A DNA stretch of 64,000 bases from an uncultured Psychrobacter sp. (GTDB lineage Bacteria; Pseudomonadota; Gammaproteobacteria; Pseudomonadales; Moraxellaceae), in NCBI RefSeq assembly GCF_947488565.1, contig NZ_CANKZC010000001.1:372001-436000 (forward strand). The letters run 5' to 3'. Shown here piece after piece: positions 27,954 to 37,862 of the stretch. A model generated the notes under the pieces. The model was not told where the DNA came from. It ran no database searches and was given only the letters and a program-made list of their open reading frames with translations. Every line of letters begins with the position of its first letter. Position 1 is the stretch's first letter. Position numbers and translations under genes: made by a program.

Positions 27954-28426
27954 AGCATTGTTAAATTAGATCAGTCTACAAAAGCAACTTACCTAGGTTT
28001 ATGAATAGACCATAGTAACAAATCATAAATAAGCAGGTTTGGATGGTTTGGAATACGTTTAGGTAAACCAAATGATAGTAAATCTATGGAAAGTTAGTGA
28101 ACATTGCCCTAATTTCGAGTATCATTCTTGGTCTTTGAATATCCTTATTAATTTTAAGGTGATTATTGCAATCAGATTTTAATATAATGAGGTTTCAGCT
28201 TTGATTTGGCTGTGACTTTTTCATAAGACTATAGCTATAAACAATGTGCTGTCAGAGTCGTTTTATTTTTGACACATTAATTTATTTTATGACCAAAATA
28301 GCTTAGAATAGCAACAATTAGCAAAATTAGGCACAGCTAACGTGGCTTATATATTTGTATTGTAAATTTCTAAGTCACAAACCCAGTGTGGGATAATCCC
28401 ATTTCATTCACCTGGAGGAAGTATTA
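27954..28426. other. Intergenic region upstream of petABC
   Basis: About 470 bp with no gene recognised. It must contain the promoter of the cytochrome bc1 operon near 28300-28400. A good ribosome-binding site (CTGGAGGAAG) ends the region. Confidence 0.5.
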
Positions 28427-29011
28427 ATGAGCCAAGCCGAAGGCGTTAATGTACAACGTCGTAGAGTTCTTATTGCCTCGACTGCCGCAATTGGTGCAGC
28501 TGGGGTAGCTGCTGTAGCAACACCTTTTGTTCGTTCTTGGACCCCAAGTGCTAAAGCAGAAGCTGCCGGAGCGGCAGTTACTCAAGACATCAGTTCTGTC
28601 GAAGATGGACAAATGATCGTCGTCAAATATCGTGGCAAACCTATCTTTGTGGTTAAGCGTACTGAAGACATGATAGGTACGCTTGAATCAGTAAAACCGC
28701 TGTTATCTGACCCTGATTCTAGTGCATCGCTACAACCTGAATACTGTGTCAATCCTACTCGCTCTCTTGAACCGGGTATACTGGTGGTAGAAGGCGTTTG
28801 TACGCATTTGGGCTGTGCACCGAACTATCGTCCTGACGTTGGTGCAGCCGACTTAGGTGGCAATGACTGGTATGGTGGGTTTTTCTGTCCTTGTCACGGT
28901 TCTAAATACGACCTAGCGGGTCGTGTCTATAGTGGCGTTCCGGCACCGCTTAACTTACCCATCCCAGAATATAGTATGGATGGTACTATCTTGACGGTTG
29001 GGGAGGCTTAA
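28427..29011 (+). CDS. petA: Ubiquinol-cytochrome c reductase Rieske iron-sulfur subunit
   Basis: This 194-residue subunit carries the [2Fe-2S] cluster of complex III and passes electrons from quinol to cytochrome c1. The N-terminus is a twin-arginine signal-anchor (QRRRVLIASTAAIGAAGVAAVA). The Rieske ligands are intact in CTHLGCAP and CPCHGSKYD. It overlaps the translational start zone of petB, whose ribosome-binding site (GGGGAGG) lies inside the last petA codons. Gene order petA-petB-petC is the standard proteobacterial bc1 operon. Confidence 0.97.
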   Translation: MSQAEGVNVQRRRVLIASTAAIGAAGVAAVATPFVRSWTPSAKAEAAGAAVTQDISSVEDGQMIVVKYRGKPIFVVKRTEDMIGTLESVKPLLSDPDSSASLQPEYCVNPTRSLEPGILVVEGVCTHLGCAPNYRPDVGAADLGGNDWYGGFFCPCHGSKYDLAGRVYSGVPAPLNLPIPEYSMDGTILTVGEA

Positions 29012-29012
29012 C

Positions 29013-30239
29013 ATGAGTATGGGTAAAAAGTTAATGCATTGGGTGGACGCACGCTTTCCTGCGACCGAAACCTATGAATACCATATGTCAAAGTACTATG
29101 CGCCAAAGAATTTTAACTTTTGGTACTTTTTTGGCGTATTGTCGATGGTGGTATTGGTCAACCAATTGGTGACTGGTATTTGGCTTACGATGATGTACAA
29201 CCCAAGTGCTGAGGGCGCGTTTGCGTCTGTTGAATATATCATGCGTGATGTGAAAGGCGGTTGGCTTATTCGCTATATGCATTCGACTGGTGCTTCAGCC
29301 TTCTTCGTTGTAGTCTACTTGCATATGTTCCGTGCCTTGCTTTATGGTTCATACCAAAAGCCTCGTGAGCTTATTTGGCTGATCGGGATGGGGATTTATT
29401 TGGCATTGATGGCTGAAGGTTTCTTTGGTTACCTACTGCCTTGGGGCAACATGTCATTTTGGGGTGCACAGGTTATCTTAAACCTTCCTGCCGCGCTTCC
29501 TGTGATTGGTGATGGCCTTGCTGAATGGGTTCGTGGTGATTATATTATCTCAGGTATCACGTTAAACCGTTTCTTTGCGCTACACGTCGTTGCTATTCCT
29601 CTAGTACTTGTGGGATTAGTCTTTATGCATATCGTTGCCTTACATCATGTGGGTTCAAACAACCCAGACGGTATCGATATTAAAAAGCTTAAAGATAAAA
29701 ATGGTGTACCATTAGATGGTATTGAGTTCCATCCTTATTACACCGTGCATGACATGATCGGTATTGTTGTCTTCTTTATCTGTTTCTTTGCTGTAGTGTT
29801 CTTCTTCCCAGAAGGCGGCGGTTTCTTCCTAGAGCCACCAAACTTTGAAACAGCGAATTCACTAAAAACACCTGAACATATTGCACCTGTATGGTATTAC
29901 ACGCCCTTTTATGCAATCTTACGTGCTGTTCCAAATAAACTTGGCGGTGTTATTGCAATGGGTGGCGCAATTGCCGTGCTATTCTTAATACCATGGCTTG
30001 ATAGATCACCAGTACGCTCTATACGTTATAAAGGTATCTTGTCTAAGATTGCATTAACTGTGTTTGCTATTAGCTTCATTGTACTGGGTTATTTAGGTGC
30101 TACGCCTGCGACACCAACTGCAACTATCATGGCCCGTGTCTTTACAATCTTGTATTTCTTGTTTTTCTTGTTGATGCCGATTTACACTGCTATCGAGAAG
30201 TGTAAACAGCCACCAGAACGTGTTACCGGAGGTCACTAA
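29013..30239 (+). CDS. petB: Ubiquinol-cytochrome c reductase cytochrome b subunit
   Basis: A 408-residue membrane protein with eight or so transmembrane helices that carries both b hemes and the two quinone sites. The conserved heme-helix histidines are visible (YMHSTGASAFFVVVYLHMFR and LHVVAIPLVLVGLVFMHIVALHH, in parts), together with the LPWGNMSFWGAQV loop. The start is set at the ATG at 29013 and not at a TTG at 28998, because the strong ribosome-binding site lies between them. It overlaps petC by one base (TAATG), so the two are translationally coupled. Confidence 0.97.
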   Translation: MSMGKKLMHWVDARFPATETYEYHMSKYYAPKNFNFWYFFGVLSMVVLVNQLVTGIWLTMMYNPSAEGAFASVEYIMRDVKGGWLIRYMHSTGASAFFVVVYLHMFRALLYGSYQKPRELIWLIGMGIYLALMAEGFFGYLLPWGNMSFWGAQVILNLPAALPVIGDGLAEWVRGDYIISGITLNRFFALHVVAIPLVLVGLVFMHIVALHHVGSNNPDGIDIKKLKDKNGVPLDGIEFHPYYTVHDMIGIVVFFICFFAVVFFFPEGGGFFLEPPNFETANSLKTPEHIAPVWYYTPFYAILRAVPNKLGGVIAMGGAIAVLFLIPWLDRSPVRSIRYKGILSKIALTVFAISFIVLGYLGATPATPTATIMARVFTILYFLFFLLMPIYTAIEKCKQPPERVTGGH

Positions 30240-30955
30240 TGAACACGCTAACAAAATCCTTAACAGGTTTAGGCTTAGGCGCGGCATTGACCTTGACTGC
30301 TGGTACGGCACTGGCAGCAGGCGGCGGCGGATGCGGGACTTTTGTCAATGCCGAAGGCGTTGAAGAACACTTAGCCTGTAGTACAGCGCCTATTGATTTT
30401 ACCAATAAGGGCTCGCTACAAAACGGTGCAAAAATATTTATGAACTACTGTGCAGGGTGTCATTCTGCACAGTACGTCCGTCATTCGCGTATTGCTAAAG
30501 ATCTTGAAATACCGCCTGAGCTTGTAGAAAAGTACTTGATGGTAACCACTGATCAAATCGGTGATCATATCAATGCTGAAATTGATCCTGAGATTCAAGC
30601 GTCATGGTTTGGTGCTGCACCACCAGATTTAACGCTTGAAACTAGACTGCGTGGTGATGATTGGGTTTATACATACTTACTATCGTTTTATGAAGATCCT
30701 AGCCGTCCTTGGGGGGCTAACAACTTAGTACTGGCAAATGCGGCCATGCCTCATGTATTGCATAATATGCAAGAAGAGTTAAGTGCTGAAGAATTCGAAT
30801 CTGAAGTCGGTGACTTGGTGAATTTTATGGCATGGATGGCTGAACCTGCCCGTCATGACCGCCAAGTAATTGGTTTTTTTGTCATCTTATTCTTATTGGT
30901 ACTACTCATTCCAGTTTACTTGCTTAATAAAGAGTTTTGGAAAGACGTAAAATAA
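30239..30955 (+). CDS. petC: Ubiquinol-cytochrome c reductase cytochrome c1 subunit
   Basis: A 238-residue cytochrome c1 with a signal peptide (LGAALTLTAGTALAAGGGG), a single heme-binding motif CAGCH followed by SAQYVRHSR, and the conserved ASWFGAAPPDLTLETR region. A C-terminal transmembrane anchor (IGFFVILFLLVLLIPVYLL) holds it in the membrane. It completes the bc1 complex with the two upstream genes and ends the operon before a strong terminator. Confidence 0.97.
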   Translation: MNTLTKSLTGLGLGAALTLTAGTALAAGGGGCGTFVNAEGVEEHLACSTAPIDFTNKGSLQNGAKIFMNYCAGCHSAQYVRHSRIAKDLEIPPELVEKYLMVTTDQIGDHINAEIDPEIQASWFGAAPPDLTLETRLRGDDWVYTYLLSFYEDPSRPWGANNLVLANAAMPHVLHNMQEELSAEEFESEVGDLVNFMAWMAEPARHDRQVIGFFVILFLLVLLIPVYLLNKEFWKDVK

Positions 30956-30998
30956 TAAAATAAGTAGACGTTAAAGATGTAGAAATTCAGTATAAACT

Positions 30999-31025
30999 AG
31001 GCACTACTTAGGTAGTGCCTTTTTT
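30999..31025 (+). terminator. Intrinsic terminator of petABC
   Basis: AGGCACTAC pairs exactly with GTAGTGCCT with a 4-base loop, followed by six T. Confidence 0.92.
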
Positions 31026-31182
31026 GCATTGTTTTAAAGTTCAATAAAATCTATCTTAAAAATAAAATAGACTTGCTGTGACCACATAAACTCTAGCAGT
31101 ATATAATGTTTACGCACGCTACCTTGATAAACAGGGTAACTTTGTTTACGATTACAACCTCAACTATTAACATTAGGCTTTC

Positions 31183-31797
31183 ATGATTGATGCGAACGAC
31201 ATTCCAAGTAGTCAGCTGATTTTATATGCTGATGATGGCTACGACAGTCATGTGGTACGCCTATTGCTTGAAGAGAAAAAGCTTGATTATTATTTGTCAC
31301 GTCTACATTCAGAGCGTCCTGAAGATCTCACTGAATTAAACCCTTATCATACATTGCCTGTATTACAGCAGCGTGAGATTGCACTTTACGAGATTAACGT
31401 TATTTTTGAGTATTTAGAAGAACGTTATCACGCAAATAAGCTTTTACCTGATACGCCACAAGAGCGTGCACAGTTTCGCCAGTTGGCATGGCGTATTCAA
31501 CATGATTGGTTGGTACTCGGTAAACGACTGCTTAGGCATCCAGATAGCTTTAATAAAACGCAAGCAGCCTTAGCTAAAAAGCAACTGGCTGATTCGTTGA
31601 TTACCCTATCGCCATTATTCGCTCATAAATCATACTTTATGTCAGATGAATTTGGCTGGTGTGATGTACTATTAGCGCCCTTATTATGGCGACTTGATGA
31701 AATGGGTATCGAGCTACCACGTGCGATTAGTCGTCCTTTGGTAGACTATCAAACGCGCCTCTTTGAGCGTAATAGCTTTCAAAAAAGCATTCACTAA
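31183..31797 (+). CDS. sspA: Stringent starvation protein A (GST-fold RNA polymerase-associated protein)
   Basis: A 204-residue glutathione-S-transferase-fold protein. The thioredoxin-like N-terminal half (LILYADDGYDSHVVRLLLEE, LNPYHTLPVLQQREIALYE) and the all-helical C-terminal half match SspA, which binds RNA polymerase under starvation. It does not carry a typical GST catalytic serine or cysteine. It follows petABC and precedes sspB, an arrangement common in gamma- and betaproteobacteria. A TATAAT at 31102-31107 with GTGACC 18 bp upstream is a plausible separate promoter. Confidence 0.93.
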   Translation: MIDANDIPSSQLILYADDGYDSHVVRLLLEEKKLDYYLSRLHSERPEDLTELNPYHTLPVLQQREIALYEINVIFEYLEERYHANKLLPDTPQERAQFRQLAWRIQHDWLVLGKRLLRHPDSFNKTQAALAKKQLADSLITLSPLFAHKSYFMSDEFGWCDVLLAPLLWRLDEMGIELPRAISRPLVDYQTRLFERNSFQKSIH

Positions 31798-31934
31798 TTA
31801 GACAACTCTATGCAGCTGTCCTAAAATAGCAACTGACCCAGTATAAGCTAAGTAAGCTTATCCTTATCCGTTAGCTACAAGCTATATAAAATACCTTTAT
31901 TAATTAAAGACCACAAAATATAGGAAATCATCAG

Positions 31935-32372
31935 ATGAGCGAAACCACGTCTATTACCCCAACTCGTCCCTATATGGTGCGTGCGCTATATCAATGGATA
32001 GAGGACAACGCCCTGACACCATATTTAATGGTCGATGCCACTGCCAAAAACGTGAAAATACCAACTGAGCACGTGCAAGACGGTCGTATTGTGCTCAATA
32101 TCGCTAGCCGTGCTACGGGTAATATGAGTATGGAAAATGACTATATTCACTTCAGTGCACGCTTTGGCGGAGTATCACAAGAGATTTGGGTACCACTTCC
32201 TGCAGTCATGGGTATTTATGCTAAAGAAAACTCACAAGGTATGTTTTTTGACCCAAGCGAATATGAAAACTATAACCCTGAAGAGGATTCTGTAGCTGCT
32301 TCCAACAAGAGTACTACTACCGAGTCTAAGCCGAAACGCGATAACAAAGCAGGTTTGAAAGTTTTAAAATAG
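31935..32372 (+). CDS. sspB: ClpXP protease specificity-enhancing factor SspB
   Basis: A 145-residue adaptor that tethers ssrA-tagged, stalled-translation products to the ClpXP protease. The N-terminal substrate-binding fold (RPYMVRALYQWIEDNALTPY, LVDA, VLNIASRAT) is typical. The C-terminus after an acidic flexible linker ends in GLKVLK, the short ClpX-binding tail seen in SspB proteins. It lies about 140 bp after sspA in the same direction and ends at a bidirectional terminator shared with dcd. Confidence 0.95.
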   Translation: MSETTSITPTRPYMVRALYQWIEDNALTPYLMVDATAKNVKIPTEHVQDGRIVLNIASRATGNMSMENDYIHFSARFGGVSQEIWVPLPAVMGIYAKENSQGMFFDPSEYENYNPEEDSVAASNKSTTTESKPKRDNKAGLKVLK

Positions 32373-32387
32373 TAAATGGCAAGATGC

Positions 32388-32424
32388 AAAAAAGCTGGAC
32401 GCATTTGATACGTTCAGCTTTTTT
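32388..32424. terminator. Bidirectional terminator between sspB and dcd
   Basis: AAAAAAGCTG and CAGCTTTTTT with an inner ACG/CGT extension form a long stem, with A-run and T-run on either side. It can terminate both convergent genes. Confidence 0.85.
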
Positions 32425-32453
32425 ATTGCTTATGTAAAGTTTTACACTTGTAG

Positions 32454-33029
32454 TCAAGTTCTTGGTAACGTCACACCGCGTTGACCCTGATACTTGCCGC
32501 CACGATCTTTATAGCTGGTTTCGCAAACATCATCCGCATCACTTTGGAAAAACAGCATTTGTGCCACACCTTCACCCGCATAGATACGTGCAGGTAAATT
32601 GGTAGTATTACTAAACTCTAAAGTGACGTGCCCTTCCCACTCAGGCTCAAGCGGCGTCACGTTGACGATAATACCGCAGCGTGCATAAGTCGATTTACCA
32701 AGACAAATAGTCAATACATCACGTGGAATACGAAAATATTCCATCGTACGTGCTAATGCAAAAGAATTTGGCGGAATAATACACTCATCACCAACAATGT
32801 CGATAAAGCTTTTTTCATCGAAATTTTTAGGGTCAACGACCACCGAATGGACGTTAGTAAAGACCTTAAATTCAGGTGCACAGCGCACGTCATAACCATA
32901 GCTTGAAGTACCGTAGCTAACCAGACGCTCACCTGCATCATTAAAGCGTACTTGACCCGCCTCATATGGCTCGATCATGCCATGTACTTCAGCCATTTTA
33001 CGAATCCAGCGGTCAGACTTGATAGACAT
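32454..33029 (-). CDS. dcd: dCTP deaminase
   Basis: Dcd deaminates dCTP to dUTP, the main route to thymidylate precursor in many gram-negative bacteria. The 191-residue sequence has the conserved trimer core: [47 protein letters not shown] and the catalytic glutamate segment [11 protein letters not shown]. The C-terminal [12 protein letters not shown] is typical of the deaminase form. It lies 117 bp downstream of mrp on the same strand. Confidence 0.96.
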   Translation of the reverse strand: MSIKSDRWIRKMAEVHGMIEPYEAGQVRFNDAGERLVSYGTSSYGYDVRCAPEFKVFTNVHSVVVDPKNFDEKSFIDIVGDECIIPPNSFALARTMEYFRIPRDVLTICLGKSTYARCGIIVNVTPLEPEWEGHVTLEFSNTTNLPARIYAGEGVAQMLFFQSDADDVCETSYKDRGGKYQGQRGVTLPRT

Positions 33030-33146
33030 TGTTATTCCTCAAAATTTTTAATAGCGACGATTATACGGAATTGATAGATCAATTTATAGAGTAATCACAA
33101 AATTGCTTAAGCTGGCTTTTTGAAACCTACTTAAGTTAATTGTCGG

Positions 33147-34364
33147 TTAAAAGATACGCTTATCATCGACAGGTTTAGCAAACTTACTAATATTGGCTTC
33201 AATGTTCTTAGCAATGTTCAGATAGTAGGATGCGAACTCATCATTAGCTAAAACGCTTGGCTCACCTTTGTCCACTTGCGCACGAATACCGCTGGCGAGT
33301 GGCAGCTGACCTAATAGCGGCACGTGATATTGCTCAGCGATAAGCTCACCGCCTCCAATACCAAAGATGGCTTCGGTATGATGACAGTTGCTACACGTAT
33401 GCAATGCCATATTTTCAACCACACCAAGTACTGGAATACTGGTTTTGTTGAACATCTCAACACCTTTTTGCGCGTCAAGTAAGGCAATATGCTGCGGCGT
33501 CGTCACAATCACTGCGCCAGTCACCGGAATACGCTGTGCAAGCGTCAGCTGGATATCACCCGTACCTGGCGGCATATCAATGACCAAATAGTCTAGCTGT
33601 GGCCAGTTAGTTTGGTTATATAGCTGCATGAGCGCACCCGTGGCTTTTGGTCCGCGCCAAGCGACAGGCGTATTATCACTATCAAGCAAGCTACCTATAG
33701 ATAGCATCGCTAGGCCATGCGCGTCAACAGGAACAAACTGCTCATTTTCTAGTTGCGGTTTTACATCAGCGACGCCCAGCATCGTTGGCATACTAGGCCC
33801 ATAAATATCAGCATCAAGCACACCAACACGGTTGCCAAGCTCTTTTAAAGCCAAAGCAATATTAACGGTGGTGGTTGATTTACCGACGCCGCCTTTGCCT
33901 GACGCTACTACGATAATATGTCGAATACGCGGATGTGCTGCTAGTGAGGCTTGAGTTGGCGCCGCTTTCGTTATGGGTGGTTCGCTGTCTGTATGTGACT
34001 GTACGCTTGACTTATCTTGCTTAGCCATTGCATCGGTCGTCTTTGGCATCTGTTTCGGTAAGCTTGTTCCGTCACCTTTTACTGGTGCAGACAGGCGCAC
34101 ATTCATATGGATCGTTTGGATACCATGCGGATGCAGCAGTTGTCCAAGCTCTTGCTGAATGGTTTCAGGATCACTGTCTTGTGGCAACCGTAAGTCTAAG
34201 GTTAACTGGTTACCGCTGCGCTCAAGTCCTGTTATCATGGTAGCAATGCTAACAGTACCTACTTCATAGCCCAGTAGTACTTTATCTACTGCACTATCAC
34301 GTTCTGCCTGTTGCTTAGGAGTCTCAGGTTTTTCTGACGTTATTTTTTTTATAAAGTTAAACAT
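33147..34364 (-). CDS. mrp: Iron-sulfur cluster carrier ATPase Mrp/ApbC
   Basis: A 405-residue P-loop ATPase that carries and delivers Fe-S clusters. The N-terminal MIP18/DUF59-type domain (about residues 25-100) is followed by a Ser/Thr/Pro-rich linker. The deviant Walker A GKGGVGKSTTT, the segment DADIYGPSMPTMLG and the cluster-binding CSNC within NMALHTCSNCHHTEAIFG follow. It is on the same strand as dcd and mgtE. In many bacteria mrp is next to metG, but here metG is about 10 kb away. Confidence 0.94.
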   Translation of the reverse strand: MFNFIKKITSEKPETPKQQAERDSAVDKVLLGYEVGTVSIATMITGLERSGNQLTLDLRLPQDSDPETIQQELGQLLHPHGIQTIHMNVRLSAPVKGDGTSLPKQMPKTTDAMAKQDKSSVQSHTDSEPPITKAAPTQASLAAHPRIRHIIVVASGKGGVGKSTTTVNIALALKELGNRVGVLDADIYGPSMPTMLGVADVKPQLENEQFVPVDAHGLAMLSIGSLLDSDNTPVAWRGPKATGALMQLYNQTNWPQLDYLVIDMPPGTGDIQLTLAQRIPVTGAVIVTTPQHIALLDAQKGVEMFNKTSIPVLGVVENMALHTCSNCHHTEAIFGIGGGELIAEQYHVPLLGQLPLASGIRAQVDKGEPSVLANDEFASYYLNIAKNIEANISKFAKPVDDKRIF

Positions 34365-34608
34365 AGCTACTATTACTGCCTATAAAAGTGGGTGGACATG
34401 GTAAAAGAGCTCAGTTAACAATGCTATAAATATGAAAAACCATATAGTCCATGAGCTTTTTAGCCAAACCTTTTATCGTGACAGTGTAGCTCAATTACAA
34501 GGATAAAAAAACCACAACGCTAATCGTACAAGGCCCTGTACAATCTGTTTTTTCTGTCTTTTAACTTAAATACTGGTGTCGACGATTGTAGTATCTATAT
34601 TTACCTTG

Positions 34609-35958
34609 TTAAATGGACAAAAATTGTGAAGCAATAAAGAGGTAGATCAGCACACCTGAGGCGTCACACACTGAGGTAATTAAAGGTGCACTCGCAGTAG
34701 CAGGGTCAAACCCTAGTTTATTGAGCACAAAAGGCAGGCTCATACCAATCACACAGCCGATCATAACCACGGACATCATACTAAGCGCAAGCACTAGTGA
34801 TACCACAGCATCACCGCGTATGTAACCGATAATAGAGATAGCCACTGCCATCGTAGCACCAAGCATGAGCGCGACCAGAGCTTCTCGGGCCAGTAATGAA
34901 AACCAGTCTCGCATGACCACATCCCCAGTCGCTAGAGCGCGCACCATTAAGGTCGCAGACTGCGACCCAGCATTACCACCACTATCCACTAATAGTGGCA
35001 AGAAAAACACCAATACCAGATTGGCTGCAATGACCTCTTCAAAATTTGAGATGCTTAATCCTGATAGTAAGTTCCCAAATACTAAAAACACCAACCAAAA
35101 CACGCGCTTACGATATAGCACCCGAATGCTAACATCTTTGAGCTTGCCTACCATGGTTGAGATGCCGCCTGACTTGTGAAAGTCATCAGTGGCTTCATCA
35201 CTTGCAACGTCCATTGCATCATCATGAGTGACAATGCCTACCAAGGCACCACTATTATCGATGATTGGCAGGGCAATCAAGTCATATCGCGCAATGGTTT
35301 TAGCCACCACTTCTTGATCGTCATCGACATGACAGGACACCACAGTACTCATCATCATGTCTGCAATAGCCTGATTAGGCGACGCTAAAATCAATACTCG
35401 TAATGACACTACCCCCATTAACCTACGTTCGTCGTCAATTACGTAGGTGTGGTAGATGGTCTCAGCATCAGGCGCTTCCAAACGTAGAGCATGCAAAGCT
35501 TCGGCAACCGTCATCTGAGCACTCAAAGTAGCATAGTCTGATGTCATCAAAGCACCAGCCGTGCGCTCTTCATAAGCGGACAGTTTACGAATGTCTTCGC
35601 GCTGCGCCTGTGCCAGTGCTGGAAGTAAAGCATCACGCTGATCTTGGTTTAAATGTTTATATAAGTCAGTGCGTTCATCAGCAGGCATCTCCCCTACCAA
35701 TATTGCCATGATATTCCGAGGAAACTCATGCGCCATAGCAACTTGAACATCAGGCTCTAAATAAGAAAAAATGGTGGAGCGATTAGATAGGCGTTCTAAT
35801 AATTGCCAAGCAAGTTTAGACTCCATAAGTGCGAGCACATCAGCAATATCGATGGGGCGCAAGTCTTGTAATTGATTGACTGACTGCTCAAATTCGTGCT
35901 GTTCAGTAGCACAGCTTAATGTCTTTGCTAAGGTCTCTACAACATCTTTGTTATTCAT
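34609..35958 (-). CDS. mgtE: Magnesium transporter MgtE
   Basis: A 449-residue Mg2+ channel. An N-terminal helical superhelix (about residues 1-125) and two CBS domains (about 130-250) precede five transmembrane helices in the C-terminal 180 residues. The pore signature region LPLLVDSGGNAGSQSATL and the last-helix motif ATASAPLITSVCDASGVLIY are present. The start is set at the ATG at 35958 because GGAG stands 8 bases before it. The open frame extends six codons further to a TTG without support. CBS domains normally close the channel when internal Mg2+ is high. Confidence 0.94.
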   Translation of the reverse strand: MNNKDVVETLAKTLSCATEQHEFEQSVNQLQDLRPIDIADVLALMESKLAWQLLERLSNRSTIFSYLEPDVQVAMAHEFPRNIMAILVGEMPADERTDLYKHLNQDQRDALLPALAQAQREDIRKLSAYEERTAGALMTSDYATLSAQMTVAEALHALRLEAPDAETIYHTYVIDDERRLMGVVSLRVLILASPNQAIADMMMSTVVSCHVDDDQEVVAKTIARYDLIALPIIDNSGALVGIVTHDDAMDVASDEATDDFHKSGGISTMVGKLKDVSIRVLYRKRVFWLVFLVFGNLLSGLSISNFEEVIAANLVLVFFLPLLVDSGGNAGSQSATLMVRALATGDVVMRDWFSLLAREALVALMLGATMAVAISIIGYIRGDAVVSLVLALSMMSVVMIGCVIGMSLPFVLNKLGFDPATASAPLITSVCDASGVLIYLFIASQFLSI

Positions 35959-36129
35959 TATTCTTACTCCGAGCAACCTTTAAGCGGTGCAGCAAACAAT
36001 AATAAAAAAGAGTCAACATCATTGGCTCAAGTCAATAGAAGACAAGATGTTAATGGATTGATTTTTTATTAGCAAGCGATAGTCAATTCAAATTCGTATG
36101 GATATAAATAAACTGGTTTTGGATAAACA

Positions 36130-36165
36130 AAAAAACCACAATGCCAATAGTACTGGCTTTGTGGT
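36130..36165 (-). terminator. Terminator of the first 3-hydroxybutyrate dehydrogenase gene
   Basis: ACCACAATGCCA pairs with TGGCTTTGTGGT apart from one position, and on the minus strand a T-run follows. It lies about 60 bp after the stop codon of the gene at 36223-37023. Confidence 0.8.
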
Positions 36166-36222
36166 AATCTAAAAATTATTTTCTTATTTATAAATATTTT
36201 TATAAATGATGGGAGTAAAAAC

Positions 36223-37023
36223 TTATCTCATGCACCAACCATGACTGGCATTGATAGACTGACCGGTAAATACATTGGTTGGAAAAGCGGCCAAAAACAG
36301 TGCCGTTTGCGACACATCTTCGATAGTCGTAAACTCTTTATTGAGCGTATTCGCAAGTAAGATATCGTTGATCACAGCCTCTTCACTGATACCTTTTGCA
36401 GTAGCCTGTAGTGGTATTTGCTCATTAACCATTGCCGTTCTGACAAAGCCTGGAGAAATCATATGCGAGCGTACATTATGCGGGGCACCTTCTTTGGCAA
36501 TAGCGCGGCACAAGCCTAGTAATCCGTGCTTTGCAGTAATGTAAGGTGCTTTAAAAAGTGACGCATCATGAGCATGAATTGAACCGATATAGATAATCGT
36601 GCCACCTTTATTATCTTTGTACATGTATTCTACAGCCGCTTTAGTGGTTAAAAAACCACCATCTAGATGGATAGCTAACAGGTTTTTCCAGTTGTCGAAA
36701 CTCATTTTATTAATCGGATTAATAAGCTGAATACCTGCGTTTGAGACCAAAATATCAATACCACCAAAGGTATCGACAAGCTGTTTGGTACCACTGTTGA
36801 CAGCATCCTCAGATCTGACATCCATATTGATTGCCAGCGCTTTACCGCCAGCTTTGGTAATCATATCGACTGTTTCTTGAGCGCCTTCAAGATTAATATC
36901 AGCGACGCCGATCAGGGCACCAGCTTTTGCATAAGTCTCAGCAATATCACGCCCAATACCAGCAGCTGCACCAGTGATTAAGGCTACCTTGCCTGTCAAA
37001 TCTTGTTGTACTTGGGTCACCAT
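36223..37023 (-). CDS. 3-hydroxybutyrate dehydrogenase (SDR family), copy 1
   Basis: A 266-residue short-chain dehydrogenase that oxidises D-3-hydroxybutyrate to acetoacetate with NAD. The cofactor motif [10 protein letters not shown], the NAG motif ([12 protein letters not shown]) and the catalytic Ser/Tyr/Lys in [24 protein letters not shown] are all present. It is closely related to the second dehydrogenase at 37863-38663 and shares its special segments ([36 protein letters not shown]). An 840-bp gap separates the two, so this copy is probably transcribed on its own. Why two copies are kept is not clear. Confidence 0.88.
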   Translation of the reverse strand: MVTQVQQDLTGKVALITGAAAGIGRDIAETYAKAGALIGVADINLEGAQETVDMITKAGGKALAINMDVRSEDAVNSGTKQLVDTFGGIDILVSNAGIQLINPINKMSFDNWKNLLAIHLDGGFLTTKAAVEYMYKDNKGGTIIYIGSIHAHDASLFKAPYITAKHGLLGLCRAIAKEGAPHNVRSHMISPGFVRTAMVNEQIPLQATAKGISEEAVINDILLANTLNKEFTTIEDVSQTALFLAAFPTNVFTGQSINASHGWCMR

Positions 37024-37862
37024 AGTTTGTCCTTATTATGGGTGGGTATAATAGTAATGGCAAAACGCTACGGTTGTAGCAAGCCTTTAACTAAGCACGC
37101 ACTCACTGTTTTTGTGGCTCAGTGATAAGCTATGCGCAGTTCCGTTGCACAGTTTTTGTAGCGTTCTGACCCTATTACTTAGGGTTAACACGCATTATGA
37201 AGTGTCTCGTATTGCGTGGTCTTGAATAAACAACAGCCATTTGAATGCTGTTATTAGGAAGAGGAGATAACGAATTGTAGAAAATTTTTGTTATTAACGC
37301 TGGTTCTTGATCGTACTTATAGAATGTTTTTTGATAGGTAATAATGGTATCAACTCAGAAAAACGAGCATAGATATTGATAATCAATATTATAGCTAGTC
37401 GATATAAAATAGATAACCGCTAGCGCTAGAAGATACGCTCGCTCATTTGATACGGATAGTGTTGCCAGTAGAGCTATGTGTAATAGATGAGGATATACAA
37501 TAGGTTGCGATATTACACAGGTTATCGGTAAAGAGTTAGATGCTGAATTGGTACTGGAGCAGCGCCATGACGTTGCTGTCACACATTAAAAGCAAAGTGA
37601 CAACGATGGGCTGTTGGTTATAATTGAATATTATTTATAGAGTGATATGCACTGAATGTCAACTATAAATTTGAACTAAAGATTAAAATATGACTTGCTT
37701 AACTATCCCTGTGAATGATCAGCTTATATTATCACTATGATATTAATAGAAAAAAGCCTTAATAACCCTATCTTAATAGCCTTATAGAGCCATCAAGATA
37801 AAGTGACAAGGCTTTTTGTTCTGTTTAAAGCAATATAAAGATAAATGTATTTATTCAGAAGA
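37024..37862. other. Long gap between the two dehydrogenase copies
   Basis: About 840 bp without a convincing gene. A complex terminator hairpin (37751-37817) lies at the end next to copy 2. A 32-codon open stretch on the plus strand ending at 37588 (DITQVIGKELDAELVLEQRH) has protein-like composition but no start codon, so it may be a remnant of a decayed gene. The promoter of copy 1 should be within about 200 bp of 37024. Confidence 0.5.
37751..37817 (-). terminator. Terminator of the ketone-body operon
   Basis: AAAAAGCCTT and AAGGCTTTTT form the outer stem, with an inner pairing TATCTT/AAGATA. Read on the minus strand it ends the operon after dehydrogenase copy 2. Confidence 0.65.

Noticed and set aside
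37355..37582. A 75-residue membrane-like gene on the minus strand
   Set aside because: No ribosome-binding site, no recognised family, and it lies in AT-rich DNA whose opposite strand looks more like a protein remnant.
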